Shown: positions 26,601 to 33,234 of the stretch, piece after piece | Layout of the letters: each line of letters starts with the position of its first letter | Numbering within the stretch: the stretch's first letter is position 1 | Source: Prosapia bicincta | Lineage: Eukaryota > Arthropoda > Insecta > Hemiptera > Cercopidae | Direction: 5' to 3' | Length of the DNA stretch: 64,000 nt | Assembly (NCBI GenBank): GCA_036971475.1 | Contig: JBAIZL010000006.1 | Coordinates: forward strand, 9,361,656 to 9,425,655 | Made by a program: the position numbers and the translations under genes | Notes under the pieces: generated by a model | Seen by the model: the letters and a program-made list of their open reading frames with translations, nothing else | Told to the model about the DNA's origin: nothing | Database searches by the model: none

Positions 26601-27772
26601 AATTAGAGTGCAGTCAAATATAACTGAAATTAGTTAATTAAAATACGGATTTGACGTTCACCAATAAATACATTATAAATATTAATAAATCAGGTAAATC
26701 ATTAATAAATACATTAAATATATATATGAAAATACATACTATTATAATATAATTTGTATTTGACGTAGATGTAAAATAATCTTTTTATTAAAAGCTAGTA
26801 AATATTTGATATTATTATTTATTTAATTCTAATTTGAGGAAAAAAATCGTAAATAGAATTTCTAATTAGTCGTTAAATTTGTTTGTAGCATTTTATCGTA
26901 GTTTTGGGTTTATTATTCATTTTAATAATTCTAATAGTTATGTAATAATTGTTTCTTATATGTAAGATGTCTAAAACAATAATTAACTAAAAAACATTTT
27001 ATTGTTAAATAGTTCTAATTAAACAACAATAACCCTTACAATATAAATATTGGAAAGAACCCCAATGCCACAAAAATAATCGAAAATAACAAATAAAATA
27101 AGTTACTTAAGTTTAAAACCTTATGTACATTTCGATGACCATGTCATCATCATCAGAGGGTCTTTACAATCTAGCAAACAAGAAGTTACAAAATAGAGTG
27201 ATCTATCACTCTATTTTGTAACTTTTTGTTTGCTAGATTGTAATTTTGTAATAAGACCCTCTGATGATGATGACATGGTCATCGAAATGTACATAAGGGT
27301 TTAATCTTAAGTAACTTGTTTTATTTTCGATTATTTTTGTGGTATTGGGGTTCTTTCCAATATTTCCATTGTAGTATATTGTACCACTGTGCTCTTGATA
27401 TTGTGAACAATTACCCTTGCTTCAAATATTTAAATACCTTTGATTCACATTTCGCTAACACCTTTTGTATCATCAGAAGGACACAATCATACTGTGTGTT
27501 ACAAGGAGTATATTTTTAACCTTCTGATGATGCTAACAGTGTTAGAGAAATGTACATCAATGCTGTTTAAATATTAGTAACAAGAATTATGCTGTTTAAT
27601 TATTATAATTACGCTACTGTGCTGTGTATAAATTTGTGTTAATTAGTACCATTAAGAAAATTTTTTAAATACTTTAAAATTTATAAATTAACAAATTACC
27701 TGTTATAGAATGACCCAACACAGAACTAAAAATTATTAAAACAAAATAAGTAACAACTATTTCCAACGCCAT
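1563..27772 (-). CDS. Secreted insect-type neutral lipase / phospholipase A1-like, six exons, 3' end outside window
   Basis: Whole-gene entry. Joining 27772-27700, 18451-18268, 13048-12903, 12341-12093, 4060-3869 and 1710-1563 gives 992 nt, 330 codons plus 2 nt, with no stop and GT/AG at every junction seen. Residues 1-20 form a hydrophobic signal peptide. The alpha/beta-hydrolase lipase fold (pancreatic-lipase family, PF00151 type) follows: oxyanion HGF at 118-120, nucleophile Ser195 in GHSLGAH, Asp220 in GLDPALP, His286 in CSHGRS. Only 7 residues separate Cys276 and Cys284, where pancreatic lipases carry a roughly 23-residue lid. A short lid is known from phospholipase A1-like members and many insect neutral lipases, so triglyceride or phospholipid ester hydrolysis outside the cell is likely, but the substrate is inferred. 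Sequons occur at N104 and N183. A final exon of about 20 codons should lie left of position 1. The introns are packed with satellites and transposons. Confidence 0.95.
1711..3868 (-). other. Lipase intron 5 (2.2 kb)
   Basis: Donor GTAAGG, acceptor TTATTTCAG. AT-rich. Two small overlapping ORFs near 2,600-2,870 have no family resemblance. The moderately GC-richer stretch 2,780-2,900 and 3,290-3,450 may be old transposon sequence, but I cannot assign it. Confidence 0.75.
3869..4060 (-). CDS. Lipase exon 5 (catalytic Asp, short-lid region)
   Basis: 192 nt, phase 1 to 1, donor G|GTAAGG. It encodes residues 218-281. GLDPALPLF carries catalytic Asp220. D244-T248 (DCIHT) and HDFYPNGG with QPGC are conserved in insect neutral lipases. 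The common PIGHxDFYPNGG is [12 protein letters not shown] here, with one extra residue and a Cys (260) in place of Gly. Cys245, Cys249, Cys260 and Cys276 are unusually dense, so an additional disulphide is possible. Confidence 0.95.
4733..5032. mobile_element. Tigger/pogo-type MITE, 300 bp
   Basis: The left end CAGTGGAGTTGAAGTAGATG and right end GGAGGCTCTACTG are inverted-repeat ends of the same type as the larger Tigger copy at 61,142-62,182. The subterminal GGGACCGAGACCCC is shared with that copy. Transposase sequence is missing. The right TA target dinucleotide continues directly into a 60-bp TA array. Confidence 0.75.
5146..5190 (-). ncRNA. Hammerhead-ribozyme-like motif (AAGCTT family)
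   Basis: Minus strand: CUGAAGA core from 5,187, GAAA at 5,59-5,156 followed by AGCUUU, and helix I GAA (5,149-5,147) pairing with UUC (5,90-5,188; coordinates 5,188-5,190). Helix II is poor here, so this is probably a decayed copy. It is related to 54,842-54,883. Confidence 0.4.
5290..5397. repeat. Foldback element, TTATGAAGTTA family
   Basis: The arms contain ACTTGTAAATAATATTGCAC and its inverse around 5,340-5,395. The left end carries the segment TTTTTCCGTTACACTGAC. Related copies lie at 15,778-15,965 and 28,930-29,120, all bordered by TA arrays. Confidence 0.7.
5469..5626 (-). pseudogene. Penelope-like element, GIY-YIG endonuclease fragment
   Basis: Minus-strand reading contains [20 protein letters not shown] followed by [11 protein letters not shown] and a stop at 5,471-5,469. 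The GVY...YIG signature with an intervening C-x2-C pair and downstream Arg/Glu/His matches the GIY-YIG nuclease domain that ends the reverse-transcriptase ORF of Penelope-like elements. In that family it nicks target DNA. The upstream reverse transcriptase is absent, so this is a 5'-truncated dead fragment. The only longer open frames here run on the opposite strand and are meaningless. Confidence 0.75.
5636..5760 (+). repeat. Half of a GTCTGAGTTGACA foldback element
   Basis: Carries GGTCTGAGTTGACAAGTGAC, TCTCCCGAAACAGCCGTCC and GTGCTACTATAGGCAAGTT, matching the right arms at 16,350-16,440 and 19,755-19,850. The left arm is missing. Confidence 0.65.
6345..11755. repeat. 98-bp satellite array, about 55 copies, with higher-order repeat
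   Basis: Head-to-tail units of 98 bp contain AACCTTCTGCCACTCTAGGA and the palindrome CAGCAGCTGCTG. Diagnostic variants recur at exactly 2,453 bp (6,881/9,334, 7,928/10,381, 8,161/10,614), about 25 units, so a large block was tandemly duplicated. Near the right end the offset drops to 2,159 bp, a loss of three units in one block. Long minus-strand ORFs across it are periodic artefacts. It lies wholly inside lipase intron 4. Confidence 0.98.
12093..12341 (-). CDS. Lipase exon 4 (nucleophile GHSLGAH)
   Basis: 249 nt (83 codons), phase 1 to 1, acceptor ACATTTCAG and donor ACAG|GTTCAA. It encodes residues 135-217. [10 protein letters not shown] and a following WY..A motif are family hallmarks. 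[14 protein letters not shown] carries the nucleophile Ser195 in the GxSxG elbow. It ends in LTRVT, which continues across the intron into the Asp motif of exon 5. Exon ends agree with family conservation stopping at both borders. Confidence 0.96.
12342..12902 (-). other. Lipase intron 3 (561 bp)
   Basis: The shortest intron of the gene, AT-rich, with donor GTTAAC and acceptor ACATTTCAG. No repeat was recognised in it. An open frame running from exon 4 upstream into the intron is fortuitous. Confidence 0.85.
12903..13048 (-). CDS. Lipase exon 3 (oxyanion-hole HGF)
   Basis: 146 nt between acceptor ATGTTTCAG and donor GAAG|GTTAAC, phase 2 to 1. It encodes residues 86-134, including [10 protein letters not shown] followed by NSVNSPAVQ, the conserved strand and oxyanion-hole loop of the lipase fold. 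An N-glycosylation sequon (RNTT) is present. The exon is shorter than common ORF cut-offs but is unmistakable by motif and joins both neighbours in frame. Confidence 0.93.
13315..13375 (-). repeat. Solo end of the GTCTGAGTTGACA foldback family
   Basis: AACATTTGTTGATTCCATCT followed by CGCGTGAGCTACTAG is the inverse of the outer ends at 16,440-16,495 and 19,850-19,895. Confidence 0.6.
13525..13875. repeat. Foldback with short arms
   Basis: CACACGAGAAGAGCCCTGG on the left and CCAGAGCTCTTCTCATGTG on the right are near-perfect inverted copies about 300 bp apart. The interior is AT-rich and unassigned. Confidence 0.6.
14983..15712. repeat. Minisatellite of 16- and 18-bp units
   Basis: Alternating units TTCTCATTATTAAGGG and TTCTCATTACAAAATCTG run for about 730 bp. 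The order of the two unit types itself repeats (runs near 15,240, 15,430 and 15,595), so longer blocks were duplicated. Confidence 0.97.
15727..15777. repeat. TA microsatellite
   Basis: About 25 TA units directly bordering the following foldback. Confidence 0.95.
15778..15965. repeat. Foldback element, TTATGAAGTTA family
   Basis: GAAGTTAATATATTACTATT at the left and its inverse at 15,918-15,940. The right end carries AAAGTCAGTGCAACGGAAAA, as at 29,090 and (inverted) 5,305. Confidence 0.85.
16255..16495. repeat. Foldback element, GTCTGAGTTGACA family, with hammerhead-like arms
   Basis: Left arm GCCTATAGTAGCACTTAC through TCAGACCG, right arm CGGTCTGAGTTGACA through CTACTATAGGCAAGTTTG. Each arm has the GGGA...TCCC stem and GAAAC box of the family, although the right arm has decayed. 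The outer right end TAGTTCACG...GATGGAATCAACA matches 19,850-19,895. Confidence 0.85.
16651..17070 (+). repeat. 70-bp tandem repeat, six copies
   Basis: Unit starts at 16,651, 16,721, 16,791, 16,861, 16,931 and 17,001, each with TTTGATCTCTGTATGG and AGAAGACAGGT. Two variant types (ATAGGG and ATATTG) alternate, which suggests duplication of a multi-unit block. Confidence 0.97.
17598..17815. repeat. Foldback element, AATAATTAC family
   Basis: GCAATTATTTCGTAACTGGG and, inverted, CCCAGTTACGCAATAATTAC delimit arms of about 80 bp. A related copy is at 56,383-56,570. Confidence 0.75.
18268..18451 (-). CDS. Lipase exon 2 (N-terminal region)
   Basis: Acceptor TTTTTTACAG and donor AAG|GTAATCC bound 184 nt in phase 1 to 2. 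The exon encodes residues 25-85, ending in VTFYLYTR. In this lipase family that stretch forms the first strand (x-FxLYTR) ahead of the catalytic core. The ORF reads into the intron upstream, so the exon start rests on the splice signal and on frame agreement with exon 1. Confidence 0.88.
18725..18925. repeat. Foldback element, CCCTCTGA family
   Basis: Left arm ACCACCCTCAGAGGGATAAG and right arm TATCCCTCTGAGGATGGT are inverted. Outer ends ACCCTTTTG and CAAGGGTAAAATAAAG match the same family as 27,040-27,370. Confidence 0.8.
18832..18874 (+). ncRNA. Hammerhead-like motif (CCCT/AGGG helix I)
   Basis: CUGAGGA at 18,836-18,842, an extra U, stem GGUUAC/GUCACU, and GAAA at 18,859-18,862. AGGG at 18,871-18,874 pairs with CCCU at 18,832-18,835. 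Helix III lacks the usual U before the cleavage base, so it is probably inactive. Confidence 0.45.
19187..19388 (-). CDS. Unassigned open segment, possible terminal exon
   Basis: After an acceptor-like TTTTCATTACAG the minus strand stays open for 67 codons to a TAA. Composition is protein-like ([16 protein letters not shown], then two Cys and [13 protein letters not shown]). I recognise no family. It lies in lipase intron 1 on the same strand but fits no splice phase needed there. It could be a decayed transposon ORF or a terminal exon of another gene. Confidence 0.25.
19655..19900. repeat. Foldback element, GTCTGAGTTGACA family
   Basis: Best-preserved copy. CTTGCCTATAGTAGCACTTC through GAGTTAC and its inverse meet near 19,746. 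Both arms carry GAGGACGGCCGTTTCGGGAG or its inverse. The right flank has GATGGAATCAACAAATGT. Confidence 0.9.
19690..19731 (-). ncRNA. Hammerhead-like motif with GUC cleavage triplet
   Basis: Minus strand: helix I UGAG (19,731-19,728) pairs with CUCA (19,693-19,690). The core is UUGACAA instead of CUGANGA. GAA is followed by self-complementary ACGGCCGU and C at 19,694, giving the classic GUC. The core changes at positions 3 and 8 predict loss of activity. Confidence 0.5.
20050..20096 (+). ncRNA. Hammerhead-like motif (GATCG/CGATC helix II)
   Basis: CUGACGA at 20,055-20,061, one extra A, GAUCG (63-67) pairing with CGAUC (76-80), GAAA at 20,081, then AACGUU and C at 20,090. UGCCU (20,091-20,095) pairs with AGACA (20,050-20,054) at four of five positions. 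The core is fully consensus. Upstream TTTTCAATCGATAGTAAAAT is shared with the family B repeat. Confidence 0.6.
20640..21055 (+). mobile_element. PIF/Harbinger transposase fragment
   Basis: In one plus-strand frame from about 20,908, [20 protein letters not shown] continues to [17 protein letters not shown]. This resembles the WVHPI...GEF..L...LL.D...F..YFRM N-terminal stretch of Harbinger-type transposases. The catalytic DDE part is missing and the frame breaks by 21,040. The GC-rich block 20,640-20,780, with repeated GATCAG/CTGATC words, may be a terminal region of the same element. Confidence 0.5.
22055..23460. repeat. Old, diverged satellite, spacing about 86 bp
   Basis: About 16 degenerate copies of a GGTTATGTATTAACCATTC-like box followed by AAAAACAT recur every 80-105 bp. 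Between them come TTTAAACCTAAGTAGCAA and GGATATTTAGCTTGTAAAA. Copies differ at many positions, so homogenisation has stopped. This is not obvious from ORF or microsatellite scans. Confidence 0.8.
23640..23875. repeat. CA array followed by TG array
   Basis: CA repeats with CG-bearing interruptions (23,640-23,775) pass through a short TA stretch into TG repeats (23,790-23,875). The two halves are inverted and could pair. Confidence 0.9.
24180..24635. other. Unassigned transposon-like stretch
   Basis: GC-richer than its surroundings and directly upstream of the Jockey-like end. Small ORFs on both strands have no family resemblance. It is probably decayed retrotransposon sequence, but that is inferred only from position and composition. 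Confidence 0.3.
24636..24850 (+). pseudogene. Jockey-like non-LTR retrotransposon, ORF2 C-terminus
   Basis: The plus strand encodes [15 protein letters not shown], then in another frame [18 protein letters not shown], then in the first frame [20 protein letters not shown]. This is the usual C-terminal end of insect Jockey-clade ORF2 (NAPWYVRN..IHRDL...I......RL..LLDN...RRL+R.+P). Two small indels switch the frame, so it is dead. The array that follows starts exactly where the ORF end should be. Confidence 0.75.
24845..26098 (+). repeat. TTGTG pentanucleotide array, about 1.25 kb
   Basis: Dominated by GTGTT/TTGTG units with recurrent GAGTTAGTGTTGTG and GTTAGTTGTG variants. The first such variant is formed by the last codons of the adjacent Jockey-like ORF, and copies recur throughout. 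Blocks near 25,300-25,400 and 25,490-25,580 repeat each other. Confidence 0.97.
27114..27162 (-). ncRNA. Hammerhead-like motif, left arm
   Basis: Mirror of the plus-strand motif: CUGAUGA, extra U, GAUGAC/GUCAUC stem, GAAA, and AUG/CAU helix III. Helix I keeps three pairs (AGG with CCU). Confidence 0.55.
27255..27302 (+). ncRNA. Type I hammerhead-ribozyme-like motif, best copy
   Basis: GACCCU (27,255-27,260), CUGAUGA (261-267), extra U (268), GAUGAC/GUCAUC stem with AUG loop (269-283), and GAA plus A15.1 (284-287). Helix III AUG/CAU has a UA loop (287-294), and A at 27,295 is the cleavage base. AGGGU (27,296-27,300) pairs with ACCCU. All conserved core bases are present. The single unpaired base before helix II departs from the consensus. 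Confidence 0.65.
27700..27772 (-). CDS. Lipase exon 1 (start codon and signal peptide)
   Basis: The ATG at 27772-27770 has a good context (A at -3, G at +4). It opens 24 codons beginning [10 protein letters not shown], a hydrophobic run typical of a secretory signal peptide with probable cleavage near residue 20. The exon ends with donor G|GTAATT in phase 1. The split codon completes as Asp with exon 2. It is too short for ordinary ORF calling, but it joins the 18 kb exon exactly in frame. The 9.2-kb intron that follows is the longest of the gene. Confidence 0.85.
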
Positions 27773-27822
27773 CTTGCATACAAAACAAACGCTGCAACAA
27801 TGCTGTACATTGTTCTAGTAAT

Positions 27823-27837
27823 GGCTCTTTATGTAGG
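27823..27837 (-). promoter_or_regulatory. Possible TATA-like element of the lipase gene
   Basis: On the minus strand the sequence ACATAAAGAG lies about 60 nt before the ATG. It is the only TATA-like match at a usable distance. No clear initiator consensus follows, so the promoter assignment is weak and rests on position only. Confidence 0.22.
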
Positions 27838-28144
27838 CAGTTCACAGATACTTGTAGATAATCCATACTAAAGCCGGCTTCTTAACTGTGATACCGTCAA
27901 TTAATTACCTACTGCCGCCGATTTGCTAAGTTGTAAAACACTTGGCAGGCGTAATCTCATTTAATTATTAAATAACAGTTTCCAAATCAATTTCTCGTTT
28001 GGCCTAGTTTAATCGAAAAGGAGGAACTGAGTAAGTCTTGCACTTAGTTGCCATGATCTGGTCATTTCTGTTTTTCCTTAGACTAAGAAGAATCAAGTGC
28101 GATTTAGTAACATATGATTTGCTCCATGTGATAGTAACAAGTAA
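27838..28144. other. Upstream flank of the lipase gene
   Basis: Presumed upstream region. It contains a GC-richer block (27,860-27,960). No coding or transposon match was recognised. Confidence 0.5.
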
Positions 28145-28493
28145 CTCAATTCCTACCTAGGTCAACAAAGACAAATTGTTTGAGTTACTTTTTATTAGAT
28201 AATTACAATTATTATAAATAAACTAACATAACCTATGCGTTATAACAGCTGTTCTACCACGTAACCTATAACATAAAATCAGCTGTTTTATGAAAAAATA
28301 TGTGTTCACTTATTGTAAGCCAAATGGGACGAAATAACTATATTGGATTACTTGCCCGTTTTGTGAAAATGTTTCTTCCATATAAAACTAAAATTAATTC
28401 TTTAAATTAATTAATTATTTAATATTTGAGAAAACTGTAGTAACATTAAGCGTCATCCACTACAAGTTTTAAAAAAATGTAACTTACACTTGT
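28145..28493 (-). repeat. Family B dispersed repeat, copy 1
   Basis: Shares TCCTACCTAGGTCAACAAAG, TAACATAACCTATGCGTTAT, ACAGCTGTTCTACCAC, ATAACATAAAATCAGCTGTT, AAATGGGACGAAATAACTAT and GTCATCCACTACAAG with copies listed below. On the minus strand it lies directly behind the Penelope-like ORF end and its hammerhead motif, so the family is probably a Penelope-like terminal region. Confidence 0.85.
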
Positions 28494-28528
28494 AGGAAAC
28501 GTTTTCGTCTTACGACTTCTTCAGCCTC
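28494..28528 (-). ncRNA. Hammerhead-like motif behind a Penelope-like ORF
   Basis: Minus strand: CUGAAGA from 28,524, extra A, GUC/GAC with GUAA loop, GAAA from 28,506, AACGUU, then cleavage base U at 28,497. CCU (28,496-28,494) pairs with AGG (28,527-28,525). The core is consensus and the stems are short. Confidence 0.55.
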
Positions 28529-28540
28529 GTATTTTTGCCG

Positions 28541-28807
28541 CTAGGAATGCTGCTGTTGTGCTTCCTCGGTACCATTTTTTTGAAAGTTAGAAGTGATGTG
28601 ATCGAAAAGTATGTGTGATCTGTGACATGTTTGTTCATTTAAGATGTCATTTTTATGTGTGTTGCTATGTCTATATATTTCAAACTGTTCTAGTGTGTTT
28701 AATTTATGGCCATTGTTGCATGTGTGGAGGGTGCTCTTGTTATTTTCCATACTTTTGCATGAGTGTTTAGTGTCCATGAGGTGATTTGGGAAGGTGGATT
28801 GAAGCAA
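28541..28807 (-). pseudogene. Penelope-like element, C-terminal ORF fragment
   Basis: 88 open codons with NHLMDTKHSCKSMENN, LHTCNNGHKLNTLEQFEIYR and DILNEQ. The order H..TNH, ...LH...KG.KLN.LE..EI..H, ..LN.Q is characteristic of the region after the GIY-YIG domain in Penelope-like proteins. The nuclease and reverse transcriptase are missing upstream, where a foldback and TA arrays are found instead. Confidence 0.72.
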
Positions 28808-28856
28808 AAGTGTAATTTGTAATTTACAACCAGCTCGTCATGAACAGCAACAAGAT

Positions 28857-28857
28857 T

Positions 28858-28930
<73 letters not shown>
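28857..28930. repeat. TA microsatellite
   Basis: About 35 TA units, left border of a foldback. Confidence 0.95.
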
Positions 28931-28932
<2 letters not shown>

Positions 28933-29120
28933 GAAGTTAATATTATTACTTGTAAATAATTTTTTCCACCACTAAATGAAATAATTTTACCTTGTGTGAT
29001 AAAGATAATTATCTTTATCACACAAGGTAAAATTATTGCACTTAGTAGCAAGTATATTATTTACAAGTAATAATAATAATAACTTCATAAAGTCAGTGCA
29101 ACGGAAAAATAATGGACAAC
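28931..29120. repeat. Foldback element, TTATGAAGTTA family
   Basis: Arms meet in the palindrome GATAAAGATAATTATCTTTATC near 29,000-29,020. The right end has AAAGTCAGTGCAACGGAAAA. TA arrays flank both sides (28,857-28,930 and 29,139-29,192). Confidence 0.88.
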
Positions 29121-29133
29121 GTGAAATATCACG

Positions 29134-29138
<5 letters not shown>

Positions 29139-29202
<64 letters not shown>

Positions 29203-29230
29203 TAGAGAGGGAGAGAGAGAGAGAGAGAAC
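29139..29230. repeat. TA, CA and GA microsatellite
   Basis: A TA run to 29,192 passes into CA and then GAGA. Confidence 0.95.
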
Positions 29231-29259
29231 TAATGTAAGAATTAAAATAATGTATAGTT

Positions 29260-29700
29260 GACAATAAAGTTGTAATAGAATCAAGTAATATATGTGAGGT
29301 CTAGTGAAGATAAACAGAGGGGAAAAGCGTCAGAAAGAAGCGAAGAAATAAGAGGGGAAAATTGTTAGAAGAAATTAAAGTTTAAGGTAGGAAGGTAAAG
29401 GCCTTGGTAGAGGATATAGGAAGGACCATGACCCCAAGTGTAGGATCTCGTATCTGAAGGCCTCTTGCACCTACTTGGAGAAGGAGGGTAATACGAGGGC
29501 AGATGGAATTATGTAGGGCTGAGAAAAGGGCATAATCACCCCCTGGTACTAGGGGTAGGGGAAAATTACATCGAGTGGGCAACAAAAACGCTTTCCTAAA
29601 ATAGATCTGCTCCTAAACGTAGTAAGAGGGGTTTTTCCAGCTTTACATTTTTCAATGAAAGATGAAGCCCCTTAATGTAGATGGAGGTAAGAAATGAAAG
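29260..29700. other. GC-richer unassigned stretch
   Basis: Contrasts with its AT-rich surroundings. A 67-codon minus ORF (29,585-29,382) has no recognised family. A decayed retroelement is possible. Confidence 0.3.
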
Positions 29701-30197
29701 CCATTGAAATTGTTGCCTGTTAACATAATAACGTAAGTCACGTTACACTCGCAGCGATTGTTGTTAAATAAAAGCTGTTGACTTGAGAGTCAGGTACAAT
29801 CAATTATTTTAAAAAGGCAACGTTTCAATAACGGATACGTTGTCGTATCCAGGCCTACAATACATAGGTATTCACTTTTTGACGTTAACCGATTTAGAGG
29901 TTTATGTAGTGTTTTATAATTATAAGAAATTTCTTTGTAGCATTGTTTATTTGTGAACTATTGTTGGTAAATTTAATTGTGTACTTATGTATTCTAGGCC
30001 TGAGTACGATAGCTTGCCCGTTACTGAAACGTTGCCTGTGTAAATAAATAGTTATACCTAACTCGTAAGTCAACAGCTTTTACTAAATAATAATTAATCA
30101 TGTTTTTCAATATTATAAGTGTCACGATGCTTTATTTTCTAGTATAGAGCTCAAGATAGGCTGAAGACGACTTGGAATATATTTACAATTATAAAGT

Positions 30198-30830
30198 AAC
30201 TAGCAGACCCGGCGAACTTCGTACCGCCTTTAAGTAAATGAATGCGGTGTTAACAACTCAATTTAGTATTTTATTAACATAATAATAGCTGAACTTTAGT
30301 GGTCGATCGAGAAAAGTGTGACAATAAACGTTCTTGATCGAATGTTATTAATTGAAGTGCACTCGGTTATACAATATTATTGGTTTTTCTCTCTGTGCGT
30401 ACACAAATAAATCAGAAGATTTTCCGACGCGTAAGCAAGCCACACACAGATGTTAATGCGGGAAGCATGGATTTACAAAATTAAGTCCAATTATTTTAAT
30501 TTCGTTGATTGTTGCTTAGCAACCAAATTTGGAATGAATTCAATGAAATTTCTTAGGATAAGATAAGATAGAAAATCATATTTTATGCTATTTTGGTATT
30601 TGATAAATACATCTTGAAAATTGTTATGTCGTCGGGAAGCTGTTTTGCTAAAAACCTTTTATAGGTTGATATTTGTTTGCTAAAATTAATTGGTTTGGGG
30701 GCATCACGTGCCTCTGGCTACGCCCTTGAGATTTACTATGCCAGTAAAATTCCCAGGAATGTACTCAACAATTTCCCAAAGTTTCATGGTTATCGGAACA
30801 GTGGTTTAGTAACGCTTAAGTCTCATCAAA
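30198..30830 (+). mobile_element. Non-autonomous Helitron-like (Helentron-type) remnant
   Basis: Starts with CTAGCAGACCCGGCGAACTT CGT, a terminal sequence recurrent in insect Helitron-like elements. It ends in the AGTTTCATGGTTATCGGAAC/TTTAGTAACGC region typical of the same elements. No protein is encoded. The right end runs into a TA array. Confidence 0.5.
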
Positions 30831-30836
30831 TATATA

Positions 30837-30906
<70 letters not shown>
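30829..30906. repeat. TA and GA microsatellite
   Basis: A TA run followed by about 12 GA units. Confidence 0.95.
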
Positions 30907-30907
<1 letters not shown>

Positions 30908-31789
30908 TTTATGTTTTACCATTTTACTTTATTTAGGCTACGTATAGTACTTTATATATCATTTAGTCTGTGTACAGACGTACTTTGTCTTGTGTAAGTC
31001 CCCGCTACTGTAAAGAAACGACCTTCTGTCTAACTATCTCGAAAATATGCAAATCCTTGATTACTTTTATAAATGTTTAATGAAGGAAGTAATTAATTTA
31101 TTTATACGAAATTATTTTCTGCTAATCAATAAATTCAACCTCGGCGTTGAAGTGTGAATAATTACAATTACTTCCTTTTATTGATAACCAATAAATATAC
31201 AAAACAACACATTTAGCAAAACGTTTATACAAAACTGTATATTTACTGAACAAACTTCATCAGTGAAGTTATACAAGTGGCAAAACTTATGTAAAATATA
31301 TTGAATCTTATTGGCAGAGAGTAAACTAGTCGTTACTACATCGGTAACGCTCATAAAACTTGGGAATACGACCTCATTCGTGTTAGCTTTGGTTTTGTCT
31401 GGTATTATCGTATATTTATTCTTCTCTAAACGTTAATGAGCCGATCTTCTCTACTTACCCTTGCTATACCTACGACAGCTTTATAGTCCTTCAATCCATG
31501 ATGCGACATGTTCCTCACTTAATCCTCCATAAATGTAACTCACACTCCTATATTTTTCACATATTATTTTCTTCTTCCTAATCATATTTAATGGAACCGT
31601 GAAACCCAAGTGTATTCTTATGTAGAATTTCTTCCTTCTATTTATAGTTCCTAATTATAAGAACTAAATGTTGGGCCCTTTGAACTCGATGTTGAAGTTT
31701 AGGTTTCCTTTGTATATTTGTAAATATTGGGTCGAATAGGTATATTTTTATTGTTTATAATTAATATGATATAATGATAGTACTATTAT

Positions 31790-32470
31790 TCAAAGGTGGG
31801 TAATAAATGAGATTGGTGATGTATGAGGTAGGTGATGTAAGAGATAGATGACGTAATGTTGGTGATGTATTAGGTAAAGGATGGATGTGGCAGGTGACAT
31901 ATGATGTATAATGTATGTGATGTATGAGGTAAACTATGTAAAAGCTAGAAGATGTATGATGTATTAGGTAAATGATGTTTGAAGTACGTGATGCCTGAAG
32001 TAGGTGATGTATGGGGTAGATCATGTACGAAGTCGGTGATATATGAAGCAGGTGACGTATGAGGCAGGTGATGTATGAGGTAGGTGATGAATGAGGTAAA
32101 TGATGTAAGAGGTGAATGATGTATGATGTATTAGGTAAAGGCTGTTCGATTTAGGTGATGCATGAAGTAGGTGATGTATGGGGTAGATGATATATGAAGT
32201 AGGTGATGTATGAAGCTGGTGATGTATGAGGCAGAAGATGTATGAGGTAGGTGATATATGAGGTAAACGATGTAAAATGGGGATGATGTATGATGTATTA
32301 GGTAAAGGATTTTTGATTTAGGTGATGCATGAAGTGAGTGATGTATGGGGTAGATGATGTATGAAGTAGGTGATATATGAAGGTGGTGATGTATGAGGCA
32401 GGGGATGTATAAGGTAGGTGATGAATGAGGTAGGTGATGTATGAGGGAGGGGATGTATAAGGTAGTTGAT
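31790..32470 (+). repeat. GATGTATGAGGTAGGT minisatellite
   Basis: Irregular 15-18-bp units (GATGTATGAGGTAGGT and variants) run for about 680 bp. A longer block containing TGATGTATTAGGTAAAGG recurs near 31,865, 32,130 and 32,295, so it has higher-order structure. Confidence 0.93.
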
Positions 32471-32479
32471 GAACCTCAT

Positions 32480-33234
32480 ATTAAAAATTAATTTTAATGA
32501 ATTAATATTAATATGAATAACTTCTGGGAAATAATTAATATACTATTATTTTGAAATTGTAGTTTATAAGAACGTTTTATTGAAGTTCTTGTTTGAAGTT
32601 ACAGGAACTCAGAATCTCAATAAATCTACGGAGAGTATAAAAATAACGACACTTTGTTAAAGTTTTTTAAAGATTTTATATCAGTGAATTCCTGTACCGT
32701 AAGCAGTGATAAAACTATCCTTCTTATTTGTGTTTCATAATGAGATGAATCTAGTTAGGGGGAAGTTAGCCATCAGGTGTAGTTGTAAGGAAAAAAATAT
32801 CCATAGAAGATATACACTATCTGTTGAAAAAGTCTTCATTATTCATGTCTTTAGTTTGAAGGGAAGTAACCAGCTGTTTAACTTTCCTGACGGTCTCCAT
32901 CGCTTATATTCCATTGTTGCGCGATTATTTCCCTCGCGTTTATTAAATATGTTAATATGAAAACGCTTATTCTAATCTTTTATTTAGATCCAACATTTTT
33001 TTAATGATTACTATGTGTAACTAAATTCATGCCATAAGGGTTATTCGTTACAGGTTTATCAATATTTTTTCTTACTTCAACTTTTATTACTGTAGTGAAA
33101 TTGGATTTATCTAAGTACTTTTTGATTCAGATTTTCGAACTTTTGATTTACAATGATAGTTTTCTGATTTAAACTTATAATTATCTAACAACTTAGGGCA
33201 ACTATGGTGTAATTTATTATTTTAAATAAATTAA
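32480..33234. other. AT-rich stretch, nothing recognised
   Basis: A plus-strand ORF of 84 codons (32,706-32,960) shows no family features. No repeat was recognised. Confidence 0.4.

Larger units (their letters stand above)
27040..27370. repeat. Foldback element with two hammerhead-like motifs
   Basis: Arms of about 160 bp run from TTGGAAAGAACCCCAATGCC (left) to its inverse near 27,340-27,365. Each arm contains a CTGATGA...GAAATGTAC motif facing outward. Confidence 0.92.
18452..27699 (-). other. Lipase intron 1 (9.2 kb)
   Basis: Donor GTAATT at the exon 1 side and acceptor TTTTTTACAG at the exon 2 side. It holds three foldback elements with hammerhead-like motifs, a Harbinger-like fragment, an old diverged satellite, a CA/TG microsatellite, a Jockey-like 3' end and a pentanucleotide array. 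The stretches 21,060-22,050 and 26,100-27,030 are AT-rich and show nothing I recognise, apart from a 16-bp perfect palindrome (CCCGAGTTAACTCGGG) near 21,427. Confidence 0.8.
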
